In this document: in pieces, positions 30,662 to 39,263 of the stretch | Layout of the letters: each line of letters begins with the position of its first letter | How positions within the stretch are numbered: position 1 is the stretch's first letter | NCBI GenBank assembly: GCA_036002485.1 | Contig: DASYTI010000141.1 | Span: forward strand, 1-45,674 | Origin: Candidatus Methylomirabilota bacterium | GTDB taxonomy: Bacteria; Methylomirabilota; Methylomirabilia; Rokubacteriales; CSP1-6 | DNA length: 45,674 nucleotides | Reading direction: 5' to 3' | Program-made: the position numbers and the translations under genes | Notes under the pieces: generated by a model | The model's database searches: none | What the model saw: the letters and a program-made list of their open reading frames with translations, nothing else | Told to the model about the DNA's origin: nothing

Positions 30662-32073
30662 CCGCGTCCGGAGGCGGCCCGGGCGCAGGCAAGGCCCGGG
30701 GCGGCCGCTTCTCGGAGGGGGCGGACCCGGCGGCCGAGGCCTTTACCTCGTCCCTGTCCTTCGATCGCCGGCTCTGGCCTCAAGACATCCGCGGCAGCGT
30801 GGCCTGGGCACGGGCCCTCGAGCGCGCCGGCCTCATCCAGGCGAGCGAGCTCGCCCAGATCGAGCAGGGCCTCGAGGCCGTGCGACAGGAGCTCGAGAGC
30901 GGGCGCTTCCCCTTCCGCCGCGAGCTCGAAGACATCCACATGAATGTCGAGCGGCGGCTCGTGGAGCTGGCGGGGGCCGTGGGCGGCAAGCTCCATACGG
31001 GACGCTCGCGCAATGACCAGATCGCGCTCGACGAGCGCCTCTATCTCCGCGACGTGCTGGGCCACGTGGACGGAGGGCTCGAGCGCGTGCAGGCGGCGCT
31101 GCTCGCCCAGGCCGAGCGTCACCGCGCCACGGCCATGCCCGGCTATACCCATCTCCAGCGCGCCCAGCCTGTGCTGCTCGCCCATCATCTCCTGGCCTAT
31201 GTCTTCATGCTGCAGCGGGACCGCGAGCGCTTTGCCGACTGCGCGAAGCGGGTCAATGTCCTGCCCCTGGGCTCGGCCGCCCTGGCCGGCGCCGCCTTCC
31301 CCATAGACCGCGAGGCCCTGGCGCGCGATCTGGGCTTCGCCGCCCCCACGGCCAATAGCATGGACGCGGTGGCCGACCGGGACCACGTGATCGAGTTCCT
31401 GGCCGCGGCCGCCGTCTTCGGCATGCACACTTCCCGGCTCGCCACCGATCTCACGCTGTGGGCGACCGCGGAGTTCGGCTTCGTCGAGTTCTCCGACGCC
31501 TTCGCCACGGGCTCGTCGATCATGCCGCAGAAGAAGAATCCGGACGTGGCCGAGATCGTGCGGGGCAAGACAGGGCGGCTGTACGGCAACCTCGTGGCCG
31601 TGCTCACGAGCATGAAGGGGCTCCCCCTGACTTACAACTCCGACATGCAGGAGGACAAGGAGCCGCTCTTCGACACCGTCGACACCCTGGAAGCGGTGCT
31701 CGGCGTGCTCCCGCCCATGCTGGAAGGGCTCACCTTCCGTGTCGACCGGCTGCAAGCGGCGGCGGGAGCGTTCTACTCGACGGCGACCGATCTTGCCGAC
31801 TACCTCGTCCGCAAAGGGCTGCCCTTCCGGGAGGCCCACGAGATCGTCGGCCGGACGGTGCGCTACGGTCTCGAGCAGAAGAAGGAGCTGGGCGAGCTCA
31901 CCCTCGAGGAGCTCGAGCGCTTCTCGCCGCTCATCGGCGCGGACGTCCATGCCGCCCTCACCGTCGAGGCCTCGCTGCGCGCGCGCGCGGTGTCGGGAGG
32001 CACCGCCCCCGAGGCGGTGGCGAAGGCCCTCGCCCAGGCGCGCGCCCTCCTCCGCGGGGGCGGGCGCCGGTGA
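30658..32073 (+). CDS. argH: Argininosuccinate lyase
   Basis: A 471-residue fumarase/aspartase-superfamily enzyme making arginine and fumarate from argininosuccinate. Conserved blocks are RGGRFSEGADPAAEAFTSSL, LEDIHMNVERRL with HTGRSRNDQIA, GYTHLQRAQPVLLAHHLLAY and the catalytic flexible loop GSSIMPQKKNPDVAEI. The GTG start overlaps the plsC-like stop (GTGA), and its own stop overlaps the next start the same way. argG is not in the window. In many bacteria argH lies next to an LptM-like lipoprotein gene and lysA, and the same neighbourhood is seen here. Confidence 0.97.
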   Translation: MTASGGGPGAGKARGGRFSEGADPAAEAFTSSLSFDRRLWPQDIRGSVAWARALERAGLIQASELAQIEQGLEAVRQELESGRFPFRRELEDIHMNVERRLVELAGAVGGKLHTGRSRNDQIALDERLYLRDVLGHVDGGLERVQAALLAQAERHRATAMPGYTHLQRAQPVLLAHHLLAYVFMLQRDRERFADCAKRVNVLPLGSAALAGAAFPIDREALARDLGFAAPTANSMDAVADRDHVIEFLAAAAVFGMHTSRLATDLTLWATAEFGFVEFSDAFATGSSIMPQKKNPDVAEIVRGKTGRLYGNLVAVLTSMKGLPLTYNSDMQEDKEPLFDTVDTLEAVLGVLPPMLEGLTFRVDRLQAAAGAFYSTATDLADYLVRKGLPFREAHEIVGRTVRYGLEQKKELGELTLEELERFSPLIGADVHAALTVEASLRARAVSGGTAPEAVAKALAQARALLRGGGRR

Positions 32074-33161
32074 GGCAGCTGCCCCGGGCGGCCCTGGCCG
32101 CGGCCGGGCTTGTCCTCTTCGTCCTTGCCACGGGCGCCTGCGGCAAAAAGGGCCCACCCGTCGCGCCCGAACGGCGAGTGCCCGCGGCGCCGTCGGCGGT
32201 GCGCGCCGCCGTCGAGGAGCGCAGCATCGTTGTGTCCTGGCAAAATCCCCGCACGCGCTTCGACAATTCGCGTCTGCGCGACCTCACGCTCCTGCACGTG
32301 TTCCGGAGAGAGGAGGCGCCCGGAGCGACCGCCAAGCCCGCCATGCTCTCCGGCGACGAGGTGGTGGGCTATGCGGAGGTCGCGCGCATTCGCCTCGACG
32401 CCGCGCCACCCGAGGGGGTGCAGATACAAGGAGACAGCATCAGCTTCCGCGACGCCAAGGGGCTGATCCTGGGGCGACGCTATGTCTACGTCGTCACCGC
32501 CGAGGACAGCATCGGCCGCTCGAGCCCGCCTTCAGCGCGGGTCGACGTCACCTTCCTGGCCGCGCCTGTCGCGCCGACCGGCCTGACCATCGTGCCCGGA
32601 GACAAGCAGGTTCGGCTCCAGTGGCAGGCGCCGACCTCCCTCATTGACGGCGGGGCGCTCTCGGGCGACACGCGCTACGTGGTACTCCGCGCCGCCGGCG
32701 ACGGCGCCCTCGCGCCGGTTACCGCCGAGCCCGTGAGCGGCACCTCCTATACGGATACCGGGCTCGAGAACGATGCGACATACCGTTACGCGGTTCAGGC
32801 CGTACGCGTCGACCCGGCGGGCATGGCCCGCGGCCCCGCCTCGACGGCGGTGCCCGCCACGCCCGTGGACACCACCCCGCCCTCTGCGCCCACCAATCTC
32901 ATCGTCATCCCCGGCGAGGGCGCGATGCGCCTGGCCTGGAACCCGAGCCCGGAGGAGGATGTCGCGTTGTACGCGGTCTACCGGGCCGTGGGCGACGGGG
33001 ACTTCCTCAGGATAGGCACGACGCAGACCCCGACCACGGTGTTCATCGATCGGGATATCAGCCGCGGCACCCGCTATCGCTACGCGGTGACGGCGATCGA
33101 CAGGGCAAGAAAGGCCAACGAGAGCCCGCGCTCCAACGTCGTCACGGTGACCGCGGAGTAG
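32070..33161 (+). CDS. Lipoprotein with LptM-like start and fibronectin type III repeats
   Basis: A 363-residue predicted lipoprotein starting at GTG 32070 (GTGA overlap with argH). The signal ends in LVLFVLATGACGKKGPPV: a lipobox Cys followed by GKKGP, as in the tiny LptM/YifL lipoproteins usually encoded between argH and lysA. About three fibronectin-III-like domains follow, each with a 'P..P..L.v..g...v.l.W..P' start: PSAVRAAVEERSIVVSWQNP, PTGLTIVPGDKQVRLQWQAP and PTNLIVIPGEGAMRLAWNPS, with RYVYVVTAED, TYRYAVQAV and RYRYAVTAID at the ends. It probably faces the periplasm at the outer membrane. Function unknown; the LptM part suggests an outer-membrane assembly link, which is inference. Confidence 0.85.
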   Translation: MRQLPRAALAAAGLVLFVLATGACGKKGPPVAPERRVPAAPSAVRAAVEERSIVVSWQNPRTRFDNSRLRDLTLLHVFRREEAPGATAKPAMLSGDEVVGYAEVARIRLDAAPPEGVQIQGDSISFRDAKGLILGRRYVYVVTAEDSIGRSSPPSARVDVTFLAAPVAPTGLTIVPGDKQVRLQWQAPTSLIDGGALSGDTRYVVLRAAGDGALAPVTAEPVSGTSYTDTGLENDATYRYAVQAVRVDPAGMARGPASTAVPATPVDTTPPSAPTNLIVIPGEGAMRLAWNPSPEEDVALYAVYRAVGDGDFLRIGTTQTPTTVFIDRDISRGTRYRYAVTAIDRARKANESPRSNVVTVTAE

Positions 33162-33200
33162 TTCTGCCAGAGAGATTTTTGTCGACCGGTGGGGGGGCCC

Positions 33201-33228
33201 GGGGGAGGAGCGGCGGTCGCTCCCCCCC
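33201..33228. terminator. Candidate hairpin between convergent genes
   Basis: GGGGGAGGAGCG and CGCTCCCCC pair with a small bulge between the Fn3 lipoprotein stop and the lysA stop (minus). No clear T-run follows, so it is a terminator candidate by position and stem only. Confidence 0.5.
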
Positions 33229-33236
33229 GGAACCGG

Positions 33237-34496
33237 TTAAATCTCGTTCTGCCAGACTTGCTCGGGCGACTGACGGCGCCGGAGCAGACGCAGCGTGCTG
33301 TCGAGCTCGAGCATGACCTCGGGCGCCTGCGGGTAGGAATTGTAGTTGATGGTCGCCATGGCGGCACAGTAGGCGCCGGCTCCGCCCACCACGACCAGAT
33401 CGCCGATCTCCGGGCGCGGCACCCAGCGAGGCATGAGCGCCTCGGGGTCGCCGGGTGCGGGGGTGAGGATGTCGCCGGACTCGCAGCAGGGTCCCACGAA
33501 GACCACCGCCGCCTGCTCCCGTCCCGCGGCCAGCACGTCGATCGGGTGCTGCGCCCCGTAGAGCGAGGGCCGCGTGATCTCGGGCATGCCCGCGTCGAGC
33601 TTGGCAAAGAGGTAGCCGTCGGCGCCGGTGTCCACGACGTCGACGCAGGAGGCGACGATGGCGCCGGCATTGGCCACGAGAAGGGTGCCGGGCTCGATCT
33701 CGAGGTGGAGGCCGCGGCCATCGCGCTCGTGAAACGCCTCGACCTCACGCCGAACGTGCGCGCCGACATCGGCCAGATCCACCGAGGGCTCCTCCGGCAT
33801 GCGCCCCACCTTGAAGCCGCCCCCCAGATTGACGCGGCTGACCTCGGACAGCTGGGCGACGAGGTCGAGCGTCATGCGGGCGCAGCGCTTCCAGATTTCG
33901 GGGTCGGTGCCCGAGCCGATGTGCGAGTGGAGCCGGTTGATCCGCAGCCCGTGCCGCTCCGCCACCGCCTTGACCTGACCCAGGTCCTCGTGCCAGATCC
34001 CGAAGCTCGAGGCGGGACCGCCGGTATTCGTGCGCTTGGTCGAGCCGCTGCCCAGGCCCGGGTTCATGCGAACCGAGATCTCACGACCCGGGGCGAGGCG
34101 CCCGAACTCGTCGAGCTGGTGCAGCGAGCAGGCGTTGAAGAGCACGCCGCGTGCGATATGCGCCTCGAGGAAGCGGGAAGGCATCTGGGAGGTGAGCAGG
34201 ACGCGGCCAGGGGAAAAGCCGGCCCGGAGGGCCCGCTCCACCTCGAAATCGCTCGAGGCATCGACGTGCAGGCCGAGGTCACGGAAGAGCTGGAGGACGC
34301 CGCGGCTCGGATTGGCCTTCATGGCATAGCGCAGGGTGAAGCCGAAGGGCGCCGGGAAGGCCAGGGCCTGACGCGCGGCGTCCTCGAGGGCGGCGCGGTC
34401 GTAGACGTAGCAGGGCGTGCCGAAGCGCCGACGCACTTCGGCCGCGACCTCCGCGGTGAGACGCGAAGGTTGCCCCGGCGCTTCACGAGAGTTCAT
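33237..34496 (-). CDS. lysA: Diaminopimelate decarboxylase
   Basis: A 419-residue PLP enzyme of the alanine-racemase-fold decarboxylases, making lysine from meso-diaminopimelate. The PLP lysine is in LRYAMKANPSRGVL; HSHIGSGTDPEIW and NLGGGFKVG bind the cofactor phosphate, EPGTLLVANAGA follows, and the active-site GPCCESGDILTP is at the subunit interface. It is transcribed away from dapA across a 110-base region and toward the argH cluster. TAGACT lies eight bases before its ATG on the minus strand, so it may be nearly leaderless; no Shine-Dalgarno is visible. The family assignment is sure; some loops diverge from E. coli LysA. Confidence 0.95.
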   Translation of the reverse strand: MNSREAPGQPSRLTAEVAAEVRRRFGTPCYVYDRAALEDAARQALAFPAPFGFTLRYAMKANPSRGVLQLFRDLGLHVDASSDFEVERALRAGFSPGRVLLTSQMPSRFLEAHIARGVLFNACSLHQLDEFGRLAPGREISVRMNPGLGSGSTKRTNTGGPASSFGIWHEDLGQVKAVAERHGLRINRLHSHIGSGTDPEIWKRCARMTLDLVAQLSEVSRVNLGGGFKVGRMPEEPSVDLADVGAHVRREVEAFHERDGRGLHLEIEPGTLLVANAGAIVASCVDVVDTGADGYLFAKLDAGMPEITRPSLYGAQHPIDVLAAGREQAAVVFVGPCCESGDILTPAPGDPEALMPRWVPRPEIGDLVVVGGAGAYCAAMATINYNSYPQAPEVMLELDSTLRLLRRRQSPEQVWQNEI

Positions 34497-34528
34497 GGCC
34501 CGTCAGTCTACCCCATCGGTTGACATGC

Positions 34529-34558
34529 TTGAAGTGCTTCCGGATGTGGTGTTAGAGT
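34529..34558 (+). promoter_or_regulatory. Candidate promoter for the dapA operon
   Basis: TTGAAG (34529-34534) and TAGAGT (34553-34558) are 18 bases apart, giving a leader of about 40 bases that ends with ACGGAGGG seven bases before dapA. A better -35 sequence, TTGACA at 34520-34525, has no good -10 at the right distance. Motif inspection only. Confidence 0.4.
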
Positions 34559-34606
34559 CAAGAAACTCTTCGTCCCAGATCGCACCGACTAACGGAGGGC
34601 CTCGCA

Positions 34607-35497
34607 ATGCGCACCACATTCCAGGGCTCGATCGTCGCCATGGTCACCCCGTTCAAAAACGGCCGGGTGGATGAGGCCAAGCTGCGAGAGCTGGTGGAGT
34701 TCCACGTCACGAGCGGGACGGACGGCATCGTCCCCTGTGGCACCACCGGCGAGTCGCCGACCCTGAGCCACGATGAGCACAAGCGCGTGGTGGAGATCGT
34801 CGTGGAGACGGCGCGCGGCCGGCTTCCCGTCATCGCGGGCACGGGCTCGAACGCCACCGCGGAGGCCATCGACCTCACGAAGCACGCGGCCAAGGCGGGG
34901 GCCTCGGGCGCGCTCGTGGTCAACCCGTACTACAACAAGCCGACGCAGGAGGGACTGTACCAGCACTTTCGCGCCGTGGCCGAGTGCTCGGAGCTGCCCA
35001 TCATCCTGTACAACATCGCCGGGCGAACGGCCATCAATGTCGAGACCGACACCCTCGCCCGCCTGGCCCGGGACTGCAAGAACCTCGTGGGCGTCAAGGA
35101 GGCCTCCGGCTCCCTCGACCAGATGACCCAGGTCATCCTGGCCTGCGGCCCGGACTTCAGCGTGCTCTCGGGTGACGACAACCTGACCCTGCCCCTCATG
35201 TCCGTGGGAGGCCGAGGCGTGATCTCCGTCATCGCCAATATCGTCCCCCGCGAGACCGTCGAGATGACCCACGCGGCCCTGGCCGGCGACTGGAAGCACG
35301 CGCGCGAGATGCACCTCAAGCTGTTCCCGCTCTCGCGCGCCGTGTTCATCGAGACCAATCCCATCCCGGTCAAGGAAGCCATGGCCATGATGGGCATGCT
35401 CGAGCCCGAGTTCCGCCTGCCCATGTGCCGCATGGGGACGGCCAATCGCGAGCGGCTCCGGACCGTCCTCGTCCAGCACGGCCTCCTCAAGGGCTGA
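34607..35497 (+). CDS. dapA: 4-hydroxy-tetrahydrodipicolinate synthase
   Basis: A 296-residue TIM-barrel aldolase condensing pyruvate with aspartate semialdehyde. The Schiff-base lysine is K164 in GVKEASGSL; the catalytic Tyr and the substrate-binding Arg are in LYNIAGRT (Y135, R140), and GTTGESPTLSHDEH carries the Thr relay. GGAGGG precedes the ATG. It is the first gene of a run with dapB, an FAH hydrolase, dapL, folB and folK. Lysine feedback sites cannot be judged from sequence alone. Confidence 0.97.
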   Translation: MRTTFQGSIVAMVTPFKNGRVDEAKLRELVEFHVTSGTDGIVPCGTTGESPTLSHDEHKRVVEIVVETARGRLPVIAGTGSNATAEAIDLTKHAAKAGASGALVVNPYYNKPTQEGLYQHFRAVAECSELPIILYNIAGRTAINVETDTLARLARDCKNLVGVKEASGSLDQMTQVILACGPDFSVLSGDDNLTLPLMSVGGRGVISVIANIVPRETVEMTHAALAGDWKHAREMHLKLFPLSRAVFIETNPIPVKEAMAMMGMLEPEFRLPMCRMGTANRERLRTVLVQHGLLKG

Positions 35498-35506
35498 CCG
35501 GCTCCG

Positions 35507-36310
35507 ATGGTCGACGTCGTCATTGCCGGCGCCGCCGGCAGGATGGGGTGTCGTCTCGTCGCCCTGATACAGGCGGAGAAGGATCTCCGCCTGGCCGCGG
35601 CCCTCGAGGCGCCGGGCCACCCGTCCCTGCTCAGGGACGCGGGCGAGGTGGCCGGGGTGGGCAAGCTCGGGATCCCCATCACTGCCGACCCCGAAGGAGC
35701 CCTCGGCCGCGATCGAGTGCTCATCGAGTTCTCCATCCCCGACGCGAGCCTGGGGCATCTTCGGATGGCCGCGCGTCAACGCGCACGGGCCGTCATCGGG
35801 ACGACCGGTTTCGCGGCGGCCCAGCGCGCCGAGATCGAGCGCCTCGCCAAGGAGATCCCCGTCTTCCTCTCGCCCAACATGAGCGTCGGGGTCAACGTGA
35901 TGTTCCGCGTGCTCGCCGACATGGCGCGATTTCTCGGGGAGGAGTACGACGTCGAGATCTCCGAGATGCATCACCGCTTCAAGAAGGACGCGCCCAGCGG
36001 CACCGCCGCGCGGATGGCCGAGATCGTCGCGCAGGCCCTCGGTCGAGACCTGTCGAAGACCGGGGTCTACGGCCGCCACGGGCTGCCGGGTGAGCGACCG
36101 CACGCCGAGATCGGGATCCACTCGATCCGCGGCGGCGACGTGGTGGGCGAGCACACCGTCACCTTCGCCGCCCTGGGCGAGCGGCTCGAGCTGACCCATC
36201 GCTCGCAGAGCCGCGACAACTTCGCCCACGGGGCGTTGCGCGCGGCCCGCTTCATCGCCCAGGCCGCCCCCGGGCTCTATTCCATGCAGGACGTCCTCAA
36301 GCTAGGATGA
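35507..36310 (+). CDS. dapB: 4-hydroxy-tetrahydrodipicolinate reductase
   Basis: A 267-residue NAD(P)H-dependent reductase, the step after DapA. The nucleotide-binding loop is VIAGAAGRMGCRLV; VIGTTGF, LSPNMSVGVNVMF and the catalytic motif EMHHRFKKDAPSGTA (paired His, Lys and the DAPSGTA substrate loop) are intact. IHSIRGGDVVGEHTV and RSQSRDNFAHGALRAA complete the C-terminal tetramer domain. It follows dapA by nine bases. Its product feeds directly into the DapL aminotransferase encoded two genes downstream, so succinylase or acetylase genes are not required. Confidence 0.97.
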   Translation: MVDVVIAGAAGRMGCRLVALIQAEKDLRLAAALEAPGHPSLLRDAGEVAGVGKLGIPITADPEGALGRDRVLIEFSIPDASLGHLRMAARQRARAVIGTTGFAAAQRAEIERLAKEIPVFLSPNMSVGVNVMFRVLADMARFLGEEYDVEISEMHHRFKKDAPSGTAARMAEIVAQALGRDLSKTGVYGRHGLPGERPHAEIGIHSIRGGDVVGEHTVTFAALGERLELTHRSQSRDNFAHGALRAARFIAQAAPGLYSMQDVLKLG

Positions 36311-36347
36311 CGACCGACGGTCGCTCATTAGAGCGGAAAGCTCACCC

Positions 36348-37106
36348 ATGAAGATCGTCCGCTTCAAGGCGGCGGGCAAGACGCGCTATGGTGCGCTCGA
36401 GGGGCGGCAGATCCTCGAGTACTCGGGCACGCCCTACGGCACCTTCAAGAAGGCCCGCAAGCGCTGGCCCGTCAAGCAGGCCGTCCTCCTCACGCCGGCG
36501 GTGCCCTCCAAGATCGTCTGCGTCGGTCTCAACTACCGCGATCACGCCGAGGAGATGGCCCTGCCCATTCCCGAGGAGCCGGCGCTCTTCTTCAAGCCGC
36601 TAACCGCGCTCTGCGGGCCGGACGATCCCATCGTCTATCCCGTCCAGTCGAGCCGCGTGGACTACGAGGGGGAGCTGGCCATCGTCATCCGCAAGCGCTG
36701 CCGCCACGCCCCCGTGGAGCGGGCGCGCGAATACGTGCTCGGCTACACCTGCCTGAACGATGTCACGGCCCGCGATATCCAGAAGCGTGACGGGCACCCG
36801 TCGCGGGCCAAGGCCTTCGACACCTTCTGCCCCGCCGGTCCCTGCATCGTCACCGGCATCGACCCCAATGCCGTCGAGATCGAGACCTGGGTGAATGGCG
36901 AGCGGCGACAGGTGGGAAGCACCAAGACCTTGATCTTCCCCGTGGAGGATCTGGTGGCGCGCATCTCGGCGGTGATGACGCTGTTGCCGGGCGACCTCAT
37001 CTCCACGGGCACCCCGGCCGGCGTGGGACCCCTCGTGCCCGGCGATCGCGTCGAGGTGCGCATCGAGGGAATCGGCAGCCTCGAGAACCCCGTGATCAAG
37101 CTCTAG
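36348..37106 (+). CDS. Fumarylacetoacetate hydrolase family protein
   Basis: A 252-residue FAH-fold enzyme. The metal-binding pattern is seen in VCVGLNYRDHAEEM, VDYEGELAIVI and NDVTARDIQ; the C-terminal SGTPAGVG-like block appears as ISTGTPAGVGPLVPGDRVEV. The family includes acylpyruvate hydrolases, oxaloacetate decarboxylases and oxaloacetate tautomerases, so the reaction is open. It lies inside the lysine operon, 37 bases after dapB and 12 bases before dapL. An oxaloacetate- or pyruvate-related role would fit DapA's need for pyruvate, but that is only a hypothesis. Confidence 0.9.
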   Translation: MKIVRFKAAGKTRYGALEGRQILEYSGTPYGTFKKARKRWPVKQAVLLTPAVPSKIVCVGLNYRDHAEEMALPIPEEPALFFKPLTALCGPDDPIVYPVQSSRVDYEGELAIVIRKRCRHAPVERAREYVLGYTCLNDVTARDIQKRDGHPSRAKAFDTFCPAGPCIVTGIDPNAVEIETWVNGERRQVGSTKTLIFPVEDLVARISAVMTLLPGDLISTGTPAGVGPLVPGDRVEVRIEGIGSLENPVIKL

Positions 37107-37118
37107 GAGATCGCCCCC

Positions 37119-38303
37119 GTGGCCCAGACGACACCCAAACCCCTCGAGATGGCCGAGCGCCTCCGCAAGCTGCCGCCGTATCTCTTCGCGGAGATCGACA
37201 GGAAGAAGCGCGAGGCGCGCGCGCGAGGCGCGGATCTCATCGACATGGGCATCGGCGATCCTGATTTGCCGACGCCGCCCCACATCATCGAGGCGCTCAA
37301 GCGCGGCGCCGAGAACCCGGCCAGCCACCGCTATCCGGACTACGAGGGTCTCCTGGCCTTTCGCGCGGCCGTCTGCGACTGGTACACGCGGCGCTTCGGC
37401 GTGTCGCTCAATCCGGAGACCGAGGCGCTGACCCTCATCGGCTCGAAGGAGGGCACCGCGCACATGCCGCTGGCCTGGGTCAATCCCGGCGACGCCGTGC
37501 TCGTGCCCGACCCCGGCTATCCGGTCTACGCGGCGGGGACGTGGTTCGCGGACGGCGAGGTCCACTTCATGCCGCTCCGGCGTCAGAACGGCTTCCTGCC
37601 CGATCTGGACGCCATTCCGGCGGACGTGGCACGGCGGGCCAAGCTCATGTACCTCAACTACCCGAACAACCCGACGGCGGCGGTGGCCAGCGGGGAATTC
37701 TTCGCCAAGGTCGTCCCCTTCGCCCGCGAGCACGGCATCATCGTCTGTCACGACGCCATGTACTCCGAGCTCCGGTTCGACGGCTACCGGCCGCCCTCCT
37801 TCCTGGAGACGCCGGGGGCCATGGAGGTCGGGGTCGAGTTCCACTCCCTGTCGAAGACCTATTCCATGACGGGCTGGCGCATCGGCTTCTGCGTCGGCAA
37901 TGCAAAGTACCTGGCCGGCCTTGGCAAGATCAAGACCAATGTCGACTCGGGAGTGTTCCAGGCCGTGCAGGAGGCCGGCATCGCCGCCCTGAACGGACCC
38001 CAGGACATTCCCGAGCAATACCGCAAGGTCTACCAGGAGCGGCGTGACGTGGTGGTGGCGGGATTGAAAGCCCTGGGCTGGGAGGTGGACGTGCCCAAGG
38101 CGGCCTTCTTCGTGTGGGCGCCCGTGCCGAAAGGCCTCGACTCGCGCACCTTCGCCTCGAGGCTGCTGGAGGAAGTGGGTTGCGTGGTGACGCCGGGTGT
38201 GGGCTTCGGCCCGTCGGGCGAGGGCTTCTATCGGGTGGCCTTGACTATCGACGCCAAGCGTCTCGCCGAGGCCATGGAGCGGCTCAAAGGGCTCAAGCTC
38301 TGA
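37119..38303 (+). CDS. dapL: LL-diaminopimelate aminotransferase
   Basis: A 394-residue class I/II aminotransferase. The N-terminus RLRKLPPYLFAEIDRKKREA, IDMGIGDPDLPTP, SHRYPDYEGLLAFR and YPNNPTAAVA are typical of bacterial DapL. The PLP lysine is in SLSKTYSMTGWRIGF. DapL converts tetrahydrodipicolinate directly to LL-diaminopimelate using glutamate, bypassing dapC/D/E. Its place in an operon with dapA and dapB strongly supports this role over a general aminotransferase. GTG 37119 starts 12 bases after the FAH gene. Its stop overlaps the folB start. dapF (epimerase) is not in the window. Confidence 0.92.
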   Translation: MAQTTPKPLEMAERLRKLPPYLFAEIDRKKREARARGADLIDMGIGDPDLPTPPHIIEALKRGAENPASHRYPDYEGLLAFRAAVCDWYTRRFGVSLNPETEALTLIGSKEGTAHMPLAWVNPGDAVLVPDPGYPVYAAGTWFADGEVHFMPLRRQNGFLPDLDAIPADVARRAKLMYLNYPNNPTAAVASGEFFAKVVPFAREHGIIVCHDAMYSELRFDGYRPPSFLETPGAMEVGVEFHSLSKTYSMTGWRIGFCVGNAKYLAGLGKIKTNVDSGVFQAVQEAGIAALNGPQDIPEQYRKVYQERRDVVVAGLKALGWEVDVPKAAFFVWAPVPKGLDSRTFASRLLEEVGCVVTPGVGFGPSGEGFYRVALTIDAKRLAEAMERLKGLKL

Positions 38304-38674
38304 GCTCTGATAAAATCTTCCTCGAGGACGTGCGCTTCTACGGTCACCACGGTGTGACCAAGGCGCAGCAGACGGTGGGGGCGTGGTTCTCGGTCGACGT
38401 AGAGCTAAGCGTGGACCTGGCCGCGGCGGCCACGTCCGACGATCTCCGGACCACGGTGGACTACGGACTGGTGGCGGCGCGGATCGTGGAGGAATCCACG
38501 AAGGAGCGCGTCAACCTCCTGGAGCGGCTGGCGGGAAGGCTGGCCGGCATGCTCCTCGGGGAGTTTCCCTGCGCCGAGGTGCGCGTCCGCGTGCGGAAGC
38601 TTACTCCGCCCATGGAAGGGCTGCAGGGCATCCCCGGGGTCGAGCTTGTCCGCCGGCGAGTGCCGAGTGGATGA
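38300..38674 (+). CDS. folB: Dihydroneopterin aldolase
   Basis: A 124-residue FolB protein of the folate pathway, producing 6-hydroxymethyl-dihydropterin. The conserved start DKIFLEDVRFYGHHGVTKAQ, then VDYGLVAARIVEES, NLLERLAGRLAGML and VRVRKLTPPMEGLQGIPGVE are all present. No ATG, GTG or TTG exists upstream of the conserved N-terminus; the best start is CTG 38300, which overlaps the dapL stop (CTGA). A GTG at 38330 would delete the first strand. So a rare CTG start with translational coupling is likely. folK follows. Confidence 0.92.
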   Translation: MSSDKIFLEDVRFYGHHGVTKAQQTVGAWFSVDVELSVDLAAAATSDDLRTTVDYGLVAARIVEESTKERVNLLERLAGRLAGMLLGEFPCAEVRVRVRKLTPPMEGLQGIPGVELVRRRVPSG

Positions 38675-38693
38675 CGCGGGGGCGAGGGCGCCA

Positions 38694-39245
38694 ATGGCGA
38701 AGGTCTTTCTCTCGGTGGGCTCCAATATGGGCGATCGCGTCGCGCTCCTGCGCGAGGCGGTGGTTCAGCTCCGGAGCCTGCCCGAGGTCGAGTTCCTCGA
38801 CGCCTCGCCGCTCTACTGGACCGAGCCCTGGGAGCGGCAGCCCGGAAAGAGCCGCCTGAGCCAGGAGACCTGGTTCTTCAACTGCGTGATCGCCATCGAG
38901 ACCACCCTCGAGCCCCCCGCCCTCCTCGAGCGGGTGCAAAACGTCGAGCGCGGGCTCGGCCGCACGCGCGGCGCGGGCACCCCCGAGGCTCTCAGGTATG
39001 AGCCGCGCCCGCTCGACATCGACATCCTCCTCTACGATGATCGCGTGATCAGCGGGCCGGATCACCTGCACATCCCGCATCTCCTGATGCACGAGCGCGC
39101 CTTCGTCCTGCGTCCCCTCGCCGATCTCGCCCCCGAGCTCGAGCACCCCGTGCTCTATCAGACCATCCGCCAGCTCCTCGAGGAGCTGGCCGACGAGCAC
39201 GAGGTGCGCCTTTCCGACCTTCCGCGACGCTGGTTCGATTTCTAG
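38694..39245 (+). CDS. folK: 2-amino-4-hydroxy-6-hydroxymethyldihydropteridine pyrophosphokinase
   Basis: A 183-residue HPPK. Motifs are VFLSVGSNMGDRVALLREAV, the pterin-binding YWTEPWE...QETWFFNCVIAIET, LERGLGRTR-like VERGLGRTRG and the metal-binding PRPLDIDILLYDD, followed by IPHLLMHERAFVLRPLADLAP. It uses ATP to activate the FolB product for FolP. ATG 38694 begins the conserved sequence; the frame is open 16 codons further upstream without similarity. It lies 19 bases after folB, with a purine-rich GGCGAGGGCG before the start. Confidence 0.96.
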   Translation: MAKVFLSVGSNMGDRVALLREAVVQLRSLPEVEFLDASPLYWTEPWERQPGKSRLSQETWFFNCVIAIETTLEPPALLERVQNVERGLGRTRGAGTPEALRYEPRPLDIDILLYDDRVISGPDHLHIPHLLMHERAFVLRPLADLAPELEHPVLYQTIRQLLEELADEHEVRLSDLPRRWFDF

Positions 39246-39263
39246 ACGTCGGCCGAGGTCGTC

